Positions 8,591 through 17,212 of a stretch of DNA of 64,000 nucleotides are shown piece after piece. The stretch's first letter is position 1. Every line of letters begins with the position of its first letter. The translations under genes were made by a program, and so were the position numbers. Source of the stretch: Kordiimonas sediminis (lineage in GTDB: Bacteria > Pseudomonadota > Alphaproteobacteria > Sphingomonadales > Kordiimonadaceae); assembly GCF_014656395.1 (NCBI RefSeq), contig NZ_BNCI01000001.1, forward strand, positions 1,523,893-1,587,892, given 5' to 3'. A model generated the notes under the pieces. That model did no database searches, had not been told where the DNA came from, and saw nothing but the letters and a program-made list of their open reading frames with translations.

Positions 8591-10195
8591 ATGTCATTAC
8601 GTTCCACACTTGTTGCGTCAGCGGCTGTTATTGCATTAACGGCGGCGGTGACGGCTGACGATTTTACGGTTCAGGCGCCTATAAAGTCAGTAACACTTTA
8701 TCAGAACGGCGCTGGTGCAACGGTGCACCGTACAGGTCAGATCAATCTACCTGCTGGTACGCATACCATCACGGTGGATGGTCTTTTGTCAGACTTTGAC
8801 ATGATGCCCGGCCTGCTTGGTTCTGGTTTGACCCTGATCGCAGAAGAACGGGAAGTCTACTATAAAGAACCGTCTGCGGATAATGAGGCTGCCAGATCAC
8901 TGGATGCAGCAATCAAAGCTAAGAAACAGGAAATCGCGGTAATCGCAGATGCGATTGCGGCGGCTGACATGCAGCTTCAGTATATTGGATCTCTCTCTGC
9001 GCCGGGTAAGGAAGGTAGCGCCCCCGCTACGGCAGAAAATATGCAGGCAATTTTGGCATTGATTGGGACGGGCGCGAAATCCGTGCAGGCGGAGAAGCGC
9101 GACCTGCTTGCCAGTAAGGAAAAGCGGGATGCCGAATTGAAAGTCCTGATGCAGTCACGTGATAAATATTCCCTGGAAGAGCAAGAATTCCAGAAGGTCA
9201 TTATGACCGCCCATGCCGCGCAGCCAACTACGGCAACAGTGAATGTCGCGTATGAGGTGCGTGATGCAGGGTGGACACAGCAGGTTCATGCACGGCTTGA
9301 TACAAATACGGGCAAGATAGTGTTTGATGTCTGGGGTGCACTGGAACAGGACACCGAGGAAGATTGGATGTCGGTTGATCTGTCCCTCAACTCTCGTCGC
9401 CCTGATAGCCGTGGTCAGATTTATTTACCGCCGCCAAGCTATGTATCAATTGGTACAGCTGAGGAGATGCTGCGCCGGGCAGAAATGAAATATAGTTCTG
9501 CGCCTGCGGCAGACCTGGAAGAGGCAATGGCCATAGTTCCCCCCATTGCTGTTATGCAGTCTGACTTTGGCACGTCTTTGACGTTTCCGGACAAGTTTAC
9601 ACTGCGATCAAGCATAGAAGACAGTCAGCTTAAACGCCTGATGCAATTCGAGGAAGAGGCAGAATTGGTAATTCAGTCTGCACCGGAAATGCAGGGCAGG
9701 GCGTTTGTTACTGCCCGATTAGTGTTTGGGCAGGACACAACGTTTAGCGCCGGACAGGCGCGGGTTATTCGGGACGGTACAAGCCTTGGATCGTTCCGCT
9801 GGCCAGCCCTTGTCAAAGGCGAAGAAGTGGAGCTGCCAGTTGGCGGGATTGACACAATCCAGATCAAATCCATTCAGGAACAGGAAGACGACGGCACGTC
9901 CGGTATCTTCTCCCGATCGGGAGTGAATGAATTCAAGAAACGGTTTGAGGTCAGAAATACCGGCCAGCAGGCGCGCGTTGTTGAAATATTCGCGTCTGTT
10001 CCGACCGCAAGGAACGAAGATATTTCAGTGAAGCCGCTTCGTTCTGCGACAGACGCTTCCGACACTAATTTTAAAGGCCAGCCAGGTCTGTATATGTGGC
10101 GGAAATCCGTCGCGCCGGGGGAAACCTGGGTGATTAATCACCATTATCAGGTTTCAGCCCCTAAAGACGCACGACTAGAGTATTCTAGAAATTAA
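8591..10195 (+). CDS. DUF4139 / mucoidy-inhibitor-A-like exported protein
   Basis: 534 residues from the ATG at 8591, chosen because AGGGGGA lies 6 nt upstream and the protein then opens with a signal peptide (about 1-21). Longer in-frame extensions lack this. An N-terminal DUF4140-like segment with VTLYQNGA is followed by a charged helical region (about residues 95-200, likely coiled coil). The C-terminal DUF4139 domain ends with the family's characteristic WVINHHYQV. Relatives are annotated as mucoidy inhibitor A; the biochemical role is not established. The stop overlaps that of pyruvate kinase on the other strand by 4 bp. Confidence 0.85.
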   Translation: MSLRSTLVASAAVIALTAAVTADDFTVQAPIKSVTLYQNGAGATVHRTGQINLPAGTHTITVDGLLSDFDMMPGLLGSGLTLIAEEREVYYKEPSADNEAARSLDAAIKAKKQEIAVIADAIAAADMQLQYIGSLSAPGKEGSAPATAENMQAILALIGTGAKSVQAEKRDLLASKEKRDAELKVLMQSRDKYSLEEQEFQKVIMTAHAAQPTTATVNVAYEVRDAGWTQQVHARLDTNTGKIVFDVWGALEQDTEEDWMSVDLSLNSRRPDSRGQIYLPPPSYVSIGTAEEMLRRAEMKYSSAPAADLEEAMAIVPPIAVMQSDFGTSLTFPDKFTLRSSIEDSQLKRLMQFEEEAELVIQSAPEMQGRAFVTARLVFGQDTTFSAGQARVIRDGTSLGSFRWPALVKGEEVELPVGGIDTIQIKSIQEQEDDGTSGIFSRSGVNEFKKRFEVRNTGQQARVVEIFASVPTARNEDISVKPLRSATDASDTNFKGQPGLYMWRKSVAPGETWVINHHYQVSAPKDARLEYSRN

Positions 10196-11649
10196 GCTTC
10201 GGTTTCCTTGCCGTCCAGCTCATCCCCTGCCACCCATGCAATATGCAGAACATTGGTGGCGCCGGGGGTACCAAACGGGAACCCCGCGGTGATAACGACC
10301 CGGTCACCTGCGGAAGCCAGTCCGTGCCGTAACGCCATGCGTTTTGATTTGCCGATCATTTCTTCGAACGTGTTGATGTCACGTGTTTTGACAGTATGCA
10401 AACCCCAGACAATCGCCAGGCGGCGTGCTATCCGGAAACTTGGTGTCAGTGTCAGGATAGGGACACCCGGCCGTTCCCGGGCGGCGCGCAGGGCAGTCGC
10501 CCCGGACGAAGTAAAGGATACAATCGACTTGGCGCCTACATTATGGGCGACCTGGCGTGCAGCCTGTGTGATTGCATCCTCTGATGTGTTCTTGCGCGAC
10601 ATCCGGCGTTCCATACCAAAGGACAGATAATTTGGTTCATTCTCCACACGGCGGGCAACTCGGTCCATAACCTGCACGGCCTCGACACTAAAATCGCCAA
10701 CTGCTGATTCCGCAGACAGCATTACAGCGTCAGCGCCGTCGCCCACTGCGGTTGCCACATCCGAGACTTCGGCGCGGGTAGGGACAGGCGCGTGGATCAT
10801 GGATTCGAGCATCTGTGTGGCAACGACAACCGGCTTGCCTGCTTCGCGCGCTTTGGCGACGATCATTTTCTGAATGCCGGGCACATTTTCCAGCGGTTCT
10901 TCAACCCCCAGGTCACCGCGGGCAACCATAACACCGTCCGCCAGTTCAATGATTTCATCAAGTCCGCTAACGGCGGCAGGCTTTTCAATTTTAGCCATCA
11001 CAGCAGCCCGGCCGCGGATTATTTTCTTCGCTTGTGCCACGTCATCAGCACGCTGGACAAAGGACAGGGCAACCCAGTCCACTTTGACTTCAAGCGCGAA
11101 CGTCAGGTCTTTAACGTCTTTGTCGGTCATGGCGGCAAGGGGCAGGATCGCATTCGGCACATTCACACCCTTGCGGTCCGAGAGTTTACCGCCGACGATA
11201 ACCCGACACCGTGCTTCGGAGCCTTCGATAGTGGTGACTTCCAGCCTGATTTTACCGTCATCCAAAAGGATGTTGGTGCCAGGCTCCAGTGCCGCGAAGA
11301 TTTCCTTGTGGGGCAACATTACCCGTTTATCTGTCCCAAGGTCGCTACAGCGGTCGAGCGTAAATATCTGCCCTTCTTCAAGTATGACAGAGCCATTTTC
11401 AAATGTGCTGATCCGCAGCTTTGGCCCCTGCAGATCGGCCAGAATGGCAATAGGACGGTCGGTTTCTTTTTCTACCGTACGAATGGCATCAACCAGCTTC
11501 TTTTTATCAGCATGGTCACCGTGGCTCATATTCAGGCGAAAGACATCAACGCCCGCTGCAAACAGGGCACGAATTTGTTCTAGACTACTGCTGGCTGGAC
11601 CCAGAGTGGCAACGATACGGGTTTTACGTTCCCGGCGAAAAATTGTCAT
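10192..11649 (-). CDS. pyk: Pyruvate kinase
   Basis: Catalyses phosphoenolpyruvate + ADP to pyruvate + ATP, the last step of glycolysis, in the cytoplasm. 485 residues with the family order: RKTRIVATLGPAS at the N-terminus, VFRLNMSHG, ILADLQGPKLR, the catalytic Lys in MAKIEKPAAV (about residues 218-227), and the metal/phosphate site VARGDLGVE (about 244). The C-terminal domain carries SFTSSG and the allosteric region. AGAGGAATATAA precedes the ATG at 11649. The gene is convergent with the DUF4139 gene, with no room for a separate terminator. Confidence 0.97.
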   Translation of the reverse strand: MTIFRRERKTRIVATLGPASSSLEQIRALFAAGVDVFRLNMSHGDHADKKKLVDAIRTVEKETDRPIAILADLQGPKLRISTFENGSVILEEGQIFTLDRCSDLGTDKRVMLPHKEIFAALEPGTNILLDDGKIRLEVTTIEGSEARCRVIVGGKLSDRKGVNVPNAILPLAAMTDKDVKDLTFALEVKVDWVALSFVQRADDVAQAKKIIRGRAAVMAKIEKPAAVSGLDEIIELADGVMVARGDLGVEEPLENVPGIQKMIVAKAREAGKPVVVATQMLESMIHAPVPTRAEVSDVATAVGDGADAVMLSAESAVGDFSVEAVQVMDRVARRVENEPNYLSFGMERRMSRKNTSEDAITQAARQVAHNVGAKSIVSFTSSGATALRAARERPGVPILTLTPSFRIARRLAIVWGLHTVKTRDINTFEEMIGKSKRMALRHGLASAGDRVVITAGFPFGTPGATNVLHIAWVAGDELDGKETEA

Positions 11650-11864
11650 TTATATTCCTCTGTCAGACCCGGATGCGGTGTATTGATGTTGCTGGTGATT
11701 ATGTCCGAGTAAGTGGAGAATCACTGAAACTTCCTGCGCCCAAGCCTTATAATATGCATATTTTACTGTAATGTAACGAAGGATACTGTATTTGTGAATC
11801 CCATTTATTGCGCCGGATCAAACTGGCGGTCGAATGTTTTATTATTTTTGATGACTGAGTGTAG

Positions 11865-12632
11865 ATGAATATTATCCCTCTTGCCCCCGAAGTGATTAAC
11901 AAGGATGCCCGCACAGGACTTATTCTGGTATGCGATCATGCCAGTAATTTTGTGCCAGAGAATCTGAACGGCTTGGGGCTCGACCCCAAACATCTGGAGG
12001 ATCATATCGCGATTGATATCGGTTGTGCCGAGATGACCCGCAAGATGGCTGAGATGATGGGGGTTGCGGCTGTGTTGGCGCCGGTTTCGCGGCTGGTGAT
12101 TGATTGTAACCGCGATCCGCTGTCTACAACAATGGTTCCAACGGTCAGTGACGGGATAATCATACCGGGTAATCACGGGCTGGATAGTATTGATATCGCT
12201 ATCCGTAAACGCGCTTACTATGATCCATTCCACAGCACGATAGAGGAACTGATTGCGGCGCATCTTGCAGCCGGTCAGATACCTATCGTAGCAGCACTTC
12301 ATAGTTTCACACCCGAAATGAATGGGCAGGAACGCCCGTGGGGCGCTGGGCTGCTTTGGAACCGTGATCCGCGTTTGGCGCAGGCGCTTATTGGCCTGCT
12401 GGAGCGTGAAACGGATCTGGTGATTGGGGATAATGAACCCTATTCCGGGCAGGATCTATATTACACCATGCAGCGCCACGGTGCTGATCACGGTTTGCCA
12501 CAGGCAACTATTGAAATCCGGCAGGATTTGCTGTCGAATGATGCACAGATAACAGAGTGGTCTGCCCTGATGGCGGATTTGCTTGACGAATGCATGGCAC
12601 GAGAAGACATCGTGCAGATCAAACATTACTGA
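11865..12632 (+). CDS. N-formylglutamate amidohydrolase family protein
   Basis: 255-residue cytoplasmic hydrolase of the FGase family (PF05013). Visible family stretches are LVCDHASNFVPENL (about 23-36), HIAIDIG, SRLVIDCNRDP and ALHSFTPEMNG, which hold the predicted metal-binding His/Asp/Glu residues. In histidine degradation HutG hydrolyses N-formylglutamate, but no other hut gene is nearby. The paralogues common in alphaproteobacteria are often of unknown substrate, so hutG is not assigned. It overlaps nothing and is followed after 9 bp by the DUF1244 gene, probably in one operon. Confidence 0.88.
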   Translation: MNIIPLAPEVINKDARTGLILVCDHASNFVPENLNGLGLDPKHLEDHIAIDIGCAEMTRKMAEMMGVAAVLAPVSRLVIDCNRDPLSTTMVPTVSDGIIIPGNHGLDSIDIAIRKRAYYDPFHSTIEELIAAHLAAGQIPIVAALHSFTPEMNGQERPWGAGLLWNRDPRLAQALIGLLERETDLVIGDNEPYSGQDLYYTMQRHGADHGLPQATIEIRQDLLSNDAQITEWSALMADLLDECMAREDIVQIKHY

Positions 12633-12641
12633 GGGGATACT

Positions 12642-12962
12642 ATGGACAAGACGACACAAGACAGTATCGAGGCAGCCGTATTCAGACGCCTGATTGATCA
12701 TCTGGATATGCGTAAGGATGCGCAGAATATTGATTTGATGGGGCTGGCAGGGTTTTGCCGTAATTGTTTGTCTGACTGGTATCAGGAAGCCGCAGCAGAC
12801 GCAGGCGTTGATGTCTCGAAGGATGCTGCGCGGGAACGTATTTACGGCATGCCGTATGGAGACTATAAAGCAAAATATCAGGGGCCGGCGACCGACGCAC
12901 AGCTTGACCGTATGAATGAAAGTGTTGCGCTGAATAAAAAGCTGCGGGCAGAACGCACATAA
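12642..12962 (+). CDS. DUF1244 domain protein
   Basis: 106-residue small protein of the DUF1244 family. The segment FRRLIDHLDMRKDAQNIDLM, then GFCRNCLSDWY with two cysteines, and GMPYGDYKAKYQ are the family's conserved blocks. Family members are small alpha-helical cytoplasmic proteins of unknown function. The gene starts 9 bp after the amidohydrolase stop with GAGGGGA as RBS, so it is very likely translated from the same transcript. Confidence 0.9.
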   Translation: MDKTTQDSIEAAVFRRLIDHLDMRKDAQNIDLMGLAGFCRNCLSDWYQEAAADAGVDVSKDAARERIYGMPYGDYKAKYQGPATDAQLDRMNESVALNKKLRAERT

Positions 12963-13032
12963 CCGTTGAAATCAGAGGGCTGCTTTTGTAGTGTCTGCCC
13001 TCATTTTTAGAATTTGATGTTGGAGACAGAAC

Positions 13033-13338
13033 ATGGTGCAAGCAGGTGGTGTAGCAGGCGATCAGCTTCGTAGCTTTATCGAGCGAATTGAGCGACTGGA
13101 AGAAGAAAAGAAGGGCATCGCCGAAGACATCAAGGAAGTCTATGCAGGTGCGAAGGCAGTTGGGTTTGACCCGAAAATCATGCGCAAGGTAATATCCATC
13201 CGCAAGATGGACCGTGCGGACCGGCAGGAACAGGAAGCGTTGCTTGATGTCTATCTGCACGCCATCGAAGGCGGCGATATTCCGCAGCCATCTCCAATCC
13301 CGGCACAAGCAGCAGAAACATCAGAAGCGGCTGAGTAA
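13033..13338 (+). CDS. gapR: GapR-like nucleoid-associated protein (DUF2312)
   Basis: 101 residues. The N-terminal two thirds match the GapR/DUF2312 family: a long basic helix with [20 protein letters not shown], then [17 protein letters not shown] and [19 protein letters not shown]. In Caulobacter GapR tetramers encircle over-twisted DNA ahead of polymerases and stimulate topoisomerases. The C-terminal 20 residues are a proline/alanine-rich tail. GGAGACAGAAC precedes the ATG. It lies 70 bp after the DUF1244 gene and is followed by a strong terminator, so it may end that operon. Confidence 0.92.
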   Translation: MVQAGGVAGDQLRSFIERIERLEEEKKGIAEDIKEVYAGAKAVGFDPKIMRKVISIRKMDRADRQEQEALLDVYLHAIEGGDIPQPSPIPAQAAETSEAAE

Positions 13339-13357
13339 GCAGTTTCGGCATATAAGC

Positions 13358-13387
13358 AAAAGGGCAGGAAATATCCTGCCCTTTTTT
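13358..13387 (+). terminator. Rho-independent terminator after gapR
   Basis: AAAAGGGCAGGA pairs with TCCTGCCCTTTT around a short AATA loop and runs into a T tract. It is usable from both strands, since the SnoaL-like gene ends just beyond it. Confidence 0.85.
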
Positions 13388-13405
13388 GTTGAAGATGCCT
13401 GCCTA

Positions 13406-13852
13406 TTACTTACCTGGCTGCAGGTGTTCTGCATTGGCTTGCAGTTGTTGGTACACGCCTAAACGGTTTACCATCTGCCAGTGGCCGCATACTTTGCCGT
13501 CTTTGAAACTATAGATTGTCAGCCCGGACATTTTTACAGGCTTTTTGCTTGCTGGAAAACCCGGGAAATCTGCCATGTGTGTTGCCTGCCATGTCCAGGA
13601 CGTTGCTACTTTGTCTCCCTCGCCGATCATATCGACCACGGTGAACGCCTGATCAGGGAAAGGGTGCCGCGAGGTGATAAGCCGGTGTTTGTAGCCGTCC
13701 AGATCCAGAGTTTGCCCGTCGAATGGGTCGCCGGGGTCATGGAAAATGGTATAGGTCGGGTGAACATAGCGGTCCACGGATGCTACATCACCTTTTGACC
13801 AGATATTATCCAGAACAGCGGCTAGAGTTTTTTTGTTTTCTGTGATTGTCAT
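13406..13852 (-). CDS. SnoaL-like / ester cyclase family protein
   Basis: 148-residue NTF2-like fold protein of the SnoaL type: an N-terminal helix (NKKTLAAVLDNIWSKGD), then YVHPTYTIFHDP, and the later strands ATSWTWQATHMADFPGF and MSGLTIYSFKDGKVCGHWQM. Members include polyketide cyclases and many proteins of unknown role; no signal peptide and no polyketide genes are nearby, so a function cannot be given. AGGAAAGACAGGC precedes the ATG. It lies downstream of zapA and the candidate 6S RNA on the same strand, and might be read from the same promoter. Confidence 0.8.
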   Translation of the reverse strand: MTITENKKTLAAVLDNIWSKGDVASVDRYVHPTYTIFHDPGDPFDGQTLDLDGYKHRLITSRHPFPDQAFTVVDMIGEGDKVATSWTWQATHMADFPGFPASKKPVKMSGLTIYSFKDGKVCGHWQMVNRLGVYQQLQANAEHLQPGK

Positions 13853-13889
13853 TGCCTGTCTTTCCTACTGCGCAGTTGGTCTATGGACC

Positions 13890-14035
13890 ATTTGGGAAGA
13901 CGGGTGTTCGCGTTGCCGATTACCTGCGCTTATTGGTAATACAGACTTTCTTACACAGGGTTTCACCACTGTCGGCAGACATGCGAACGGCAGGCACCTG
14001 AAGCCCTGCCGTACTTGGTGCCGAACATTTTCTTA
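13890..14035 (-). ncRNA. ssrS: Candidate 6S RNA
   Basis: The 220-bp space between zapA and the SnoaL gene reads on the minus strand as a structured RNA. TGTTCG (14027-14022) pairs with CGAACA (13910-13905) as a closing stem. Inside are a perfect 8-bp hairpin (ACGGCAGG with CCTGCCGT) and a 6-bp hairpin (ATTACC with GGTAAT). The 5' motif ATGTTCG also occurs near the 5' end of E. coli 6S RNA, and 6S genes commonly follow zapA. A TTGACA lies at 14043-14038, but a good -10 box at the right distance is missing. Alternative: a structured leader of the SnoaL gene. Confidence 0.45.
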
Positions 14036-14072
14036 TGTGTCAAGGGGAACGGGGATAATCGCCCCACACAAC

Positions 14073-14387
14073 CTATTCCTGAATGCGGTCGGCGATGCCT
14101 TCAACTTCTGACGCAACTTCATGCAGTATCATGGCAAGGTCTTCGCCTGAGTAGCCACCAAGAATGCCGTCTGCCCCGGCCCCTTCCAGGGCGTCCTGCA
14201 GTTCGTCGGCAATCAGGATCGCAGCCATTAACAAGAGGCGTGTTTCGGCAACATGGCCAAGCTTTGCGGACAGGTCTGTCATTTTATTGTCGACATATTC
14301 CGCAAGCGTTCTAAGGCGTTCTTCTTCCCCCGCTGCGCAGGCAAGAGGATAAGTTTTTCCGTTCACTGTAACCTGGATTTGTGCCAT
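14073..14387 (-). CDS. zapA: Cell division protein ZapA
   Basis: 104-residue FtsZ-ring-associated protein. The N-terminal beta-rich head (QIQVTVNGKTYPLAC) is followed by RLRTLAEYVDNKM and the helix TRLLLMAAILIADELQDAL, all typical of ZapA, which cross-links FtsZ filaments at midcell. It follows the coiled-coil gene by 9 bp and is probably translated with it. The tail after residue 75 contains a Gly-rich linker and a final acidic helix. Confidence 0.93.
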   Translation of the reverse strand: MAQIQVTVNGKTYPLACAAGEEERLRTLAEYVDNKMTDLSAKLGHVAETRLLLMAAILIADELQDALEGAGADGILGGYSGEDLAMILHEVASEVEGIADRIQE

Positions 14388-14396
14388 TTCCCGCCC

Positions 14397-14918
14397 CTAG
14401 CTTCCGAGTAATTCTTCAAGTTTTGCGATGGATGCATCAAGCCGTTCCTTGATGCCGTCTTTCTCTGCCCTCAGTGCCTGCACTTCCTGTTGCAGAGCTT
14501 CATTGTCTGCTTCCAGTGCCTCGATCGCACGGGTATCAGCGCCGTGGGTGGTTTTTTGTTCGTTCCCGCTGTCCGCATTCGCGGCATCAAGCTGATCCTG
14601 CAAGCTCATATACTGTTTCTTCAAGAGCATATAATTTTGCTCAATTGCAGCTTTTTCCTGCTTAAGCGTTTCGAATGCACCGTCATTTGCGGCTTTGGGT
14701 GATTGCAGGTTCAGGGTCGCAACTTCTTCCTGCAGGGCAAGATTGTCTTGTTCCAGCTCGGCGATGCGAACGGTCAGATCCGCTTTCTCTGCTGCCATCT
14801 CGCGTGCTGACTTCAGAGCCTTTTTTGAACTTGCCACACCTGAAGCAAGTTTGGACAAAGCTGCCTCGAGTCGCGCCCGGGCTTTCTCAAGATTATCGTC
14901 TTCAACTGTGTTTGCCAC
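14397..14918 (-). CDS. Coiled-coil protein upstream of zapA (DUF4164-like)
   Basis: 173-residue protein that is almost entirely heptad-like and charged, with leucines spaced as in long coiled coils (for example LTVRIAELEQDNLALQEEVA). Such a protein commonly precedes zapA in alphaproteobacteria, where it is annotated DUF4164 or ZapB-like. The position suggests help in FtsZ-ring organisation, but that is inference from context. There is no signal peptide or membrane segment. It is transcribed divergently from tkt across a 248-bp spacer. Confidence 0.78.
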   Translation of the reverse strand: MANTVEDDNLEKARARLEAALSKLASGVASSKKALKSAREMAAEKADLTVRIAELEQDNLALQEEVATLNLQSPKAANDGAFETLKQEKAAIEQNYMLLKKQYMSLQDQLDAANADSGNEQKTTHGADTRAIEALEADNEALQQEVQALRAEKDGIKERLDASIAKLEELLGS

Positions 14919-15166
14919 GGAATTCCCCCGACTCTGCCTTACACTTATGCCTGTGTATGATTTTGATACTGAAAACCTGTTAACGCCATAGAAGATAGGC
15001 TTTTGGACGGATGGGCGTCAATCATTGTCATACAAGAATCATCAATATTCGTTAATTATGCGGACTTTGTGGCCTTTCAACTGTTGACTAAGCCTCGCAA
15101 CATCGCCATTTTGTGCCAAATTCTTTGCCAGCACACCTTGCGATTTTAATAAGGTTTACACTGATT

Positions 15167-17170
15167 ATGTCTGATACTGTTTCCCTGCCTGAAAACGTAA
15201 CCCACAACAATATGGCCAATGCAATTCGCGCCTTGTCCATGGATGCCATCCAGAAAGCAAATTCCGGTCACCCGGGTATGCCGATGGGCATGGCCGATGT
15301 CGCCACTGTTTTGTTCCGCGATTTTATGCGGTTTGACCCCAAGAACCCTACATGGGCAAACCGTGACCGGTTTGTTCTGTCTGCGGGACACGGGTCCATG
15401 CTGATTTACAGCCTGCTGCACCTGACAGGTTATGACCGCCCGACAATGGACGATATTAAAAACTTCCGTCAACTTCACAGCCCAACTGCAGGCCATCCAG
15501 AATTTGGTGAATGCCCGGGTGTGGAGACAACGACGGGTCCACTGGGGCAGGGGCTTGCAACATCTGTGGGTATGGCGCTTGGTGAAAGACTGGCGAACGC
15601 AGAATTTGGTGGTGATATTATTGATCACTATACCTATGTCATCGCTGGCGATGGCTGCCTGATGGAAGGTGTTAGCCAGGAAGCAATCTCCCTTGCCGGG
15701 CACCTGAAACTGTCCAAGCTGATTGTGCTTTGGGATGATAACTCTATCTCTATCGACGGCGGCATTGATCTATCGTCTTCTGAGGATATGGTTGGCCGTT
15801 TCGAAGCTGCAGGCTGGCATGTTCAGCGTGTCGATGGTCACGACGAAGAGGCAATTGAAAGTGCCATCCGTCTGGCGCAGGAAAGTGATCAGCCATCCAT
15901 GATCGCTTGCAAAACCACGATTGGGTACGGCGCTCCAAACAAACAGGGCACATCCGCAACACACGGTGCCCCTCTTGGTGATGACGAGATTAAAGCAGCA
16001 CGTGAATTCCTTGGATGGGATGCCGAGCCGTTTGTGATCCCTGACGATGTTTTGAATGACTGGCGCGCAGTGGGTGCCAAAGGCGCAGATACTTTTGCTG
16101 CCTGGTCTGCCAAGTTCGCACAGTTGGATAGTGCCGTGCAGGCAGACTTCCTGCGCCGTCAGGCTGGTGATCTGCCAGAAGGTTTCGAAGCCGCTATCAA
16201 TGACTACAAGGCCAAACTTGTTGCCGAGCCAGTGAAGGTGGCAACCCGCAAGGCAAGTCAAATGGCGCTTGAAGTCATCAACCCGATCGTCAAAGAAACA
16301 ATTGGTGGCTCTGCTGACCTGACAGGATCAAACCTAACTAAAACAGCGGGTCTGGAGCCAGTGACGGCGGACGATTTCTCTGGTCGTTACATGTATTATG
16401 GTATCCGCGAATTTGAAATGGCTGCGGCGATGAATGGCTTGGCTCTATACGGTAGTCACATCCCATACGGTGGTACCTTCATGGTGTTTACCGACTATTG
16501 CCGTCCGGCTATTCGTCTGAGTGCCTTGATGAAGCAGCGTGTGGTTTATGTAATGACGCACGATAGTATTGGTTTGGGTGAAGACGGCCCAACCCACCAG
16601 CCGGTTGAGCATTTGGCGAGCCTGCGTGCCATGCCGAACCTGAATGTATTCCGTCCGTGTGACGCGGTTGAAACGGCTGAGTGCTGGGCATTGTCGCTGC
16701 AAGCGAAGGATACGCCAAGCATTCTGTCGCTATCCCGTCAGGGTGTTGCACAGCTGCGTACCGAGCACACAGAAGAAAACCTATGTGCCAAAGGCGGGTA
16801 TATTCTGAAGGAAGCAACGGGCGGTGCGCCAAAGGCGATTATCCTTTCAAGTGGTACCGAAGTTGAAATCGCCGTGGCTGCAGCCAAGGAACTGGAAGCC
16901 GCAGGCACACCAGTCCGTGTTGTATCCATGCCGTCTACAGATTTGTTTGACCAGCAGGACAGTGCTTATAAAGCATCTGTACTTCCGGCAGATGTTCTGA
17001 AAGTTTCCATTGAAGCAGGCAGCACGTATGGCTGGGAACGCTATACAGGTCTGGACGGTGTCACGATTGGTATGACAACGTTTGGTGCGTCTGCACCAGC
17101 AGAGGATCTTTACGAACATTTCGGCATTACAGCAAACGCTGTAGTTGCAGCAGTGAACGAAAAATTATAA
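15167..17170 (+). CDS. tkt: Transketolase
   Basis: Thiamine-diphosphate enzyme transferring C2 units between ketose and aldose phosphates in the pentose phosphate pathway; cytoplasmic. 667 residues. Conserved blocks: SGHPGMPMGMADV (about 32-44), GHGSMLIYSLLHL, the ThDP/Mg motif GDGCLMEGVSQEA (about 156-168), and, in the pyrimidine domain, DSIGLGEDGPTHQPVEHL and FRPCDAVE. The start at 15167 was chosen over an upstream GTG (15113) because it begins in register with known transketolases; the RBS (AAGG) is rather far. It leads the tkt-gap-pgk-fba cluster. Confidence 0.97.
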   Translation: MSDTVSLPENVTHNNMANAIRALSMDAIQKANSGHPGMPMGMADVATVLFRDFMRFDPKNPTWANRDRFVLSAGHGSMLIYSLLHLTGYDRPTMDDIKNFRQLHSPTAGHPEFGECPGVETTTGPLGQGLATSVGMALGERLANAEFGGDIIDHYTYVIAGDGCLMEGVSQEAISLAGHLKLSKLIVLWDDNSISIDGGIDLSSSEDMVGRFEAAGWHVQRVDGHDEEAIESAIRLAQESDQPSMIACKTTIGYGAPNKQGTSATHGAPLGDDEIKAAREFLGWDAEPFVIPDDVLNDWRAVGAKGADTFAAWSAKFAQLDSAVQADFLRRQAGDLPEGFEAAINDYKAKLVAEPVKVATRKASQMALEVINPIVKETIGGSADLTGSNLTKTAGLEPVTADDFSGRYMYYGIREFEMAAAMNGLALYGSHIPYGGTFMVFTDYCRPAIRLSALMKQRVVYVMTHDSIGLGEDGPTHQPVEHLASLRAMPNLNVFRPCDAVETAECWALSLQAKDTPSILSLSRQGVAQLRTEHTEENLCAKGGYILKEATGGAPKAIILSSGTEVEIAVAAAKELEAAGTPVRVVSMPSTDLFDQQDSAYKASVLPADVLKVSIEAGSTYGWERYTGLDGVTIGMTTFGASAPAEDLYEHFGITANAVVAAVNEKL

Positions 17171-17212
17171 AACCAACCCCAGATTACAAACATATATACC
17201 GGAGGAATTTCC

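Noticed and set aside
13853-14072. Riboswitch in front of the SnoaL gene
   Set aside because: The stems do not match any riboswitch class I know; the zapA neighbourhood favours 6S RNA, though this stays uncertain.
15113-15166. GTG start of tkt at 15113
   Set aside because: The extra residues do not resemble the transketolase N-terminus; the ATG at 15167 is in register with the family.
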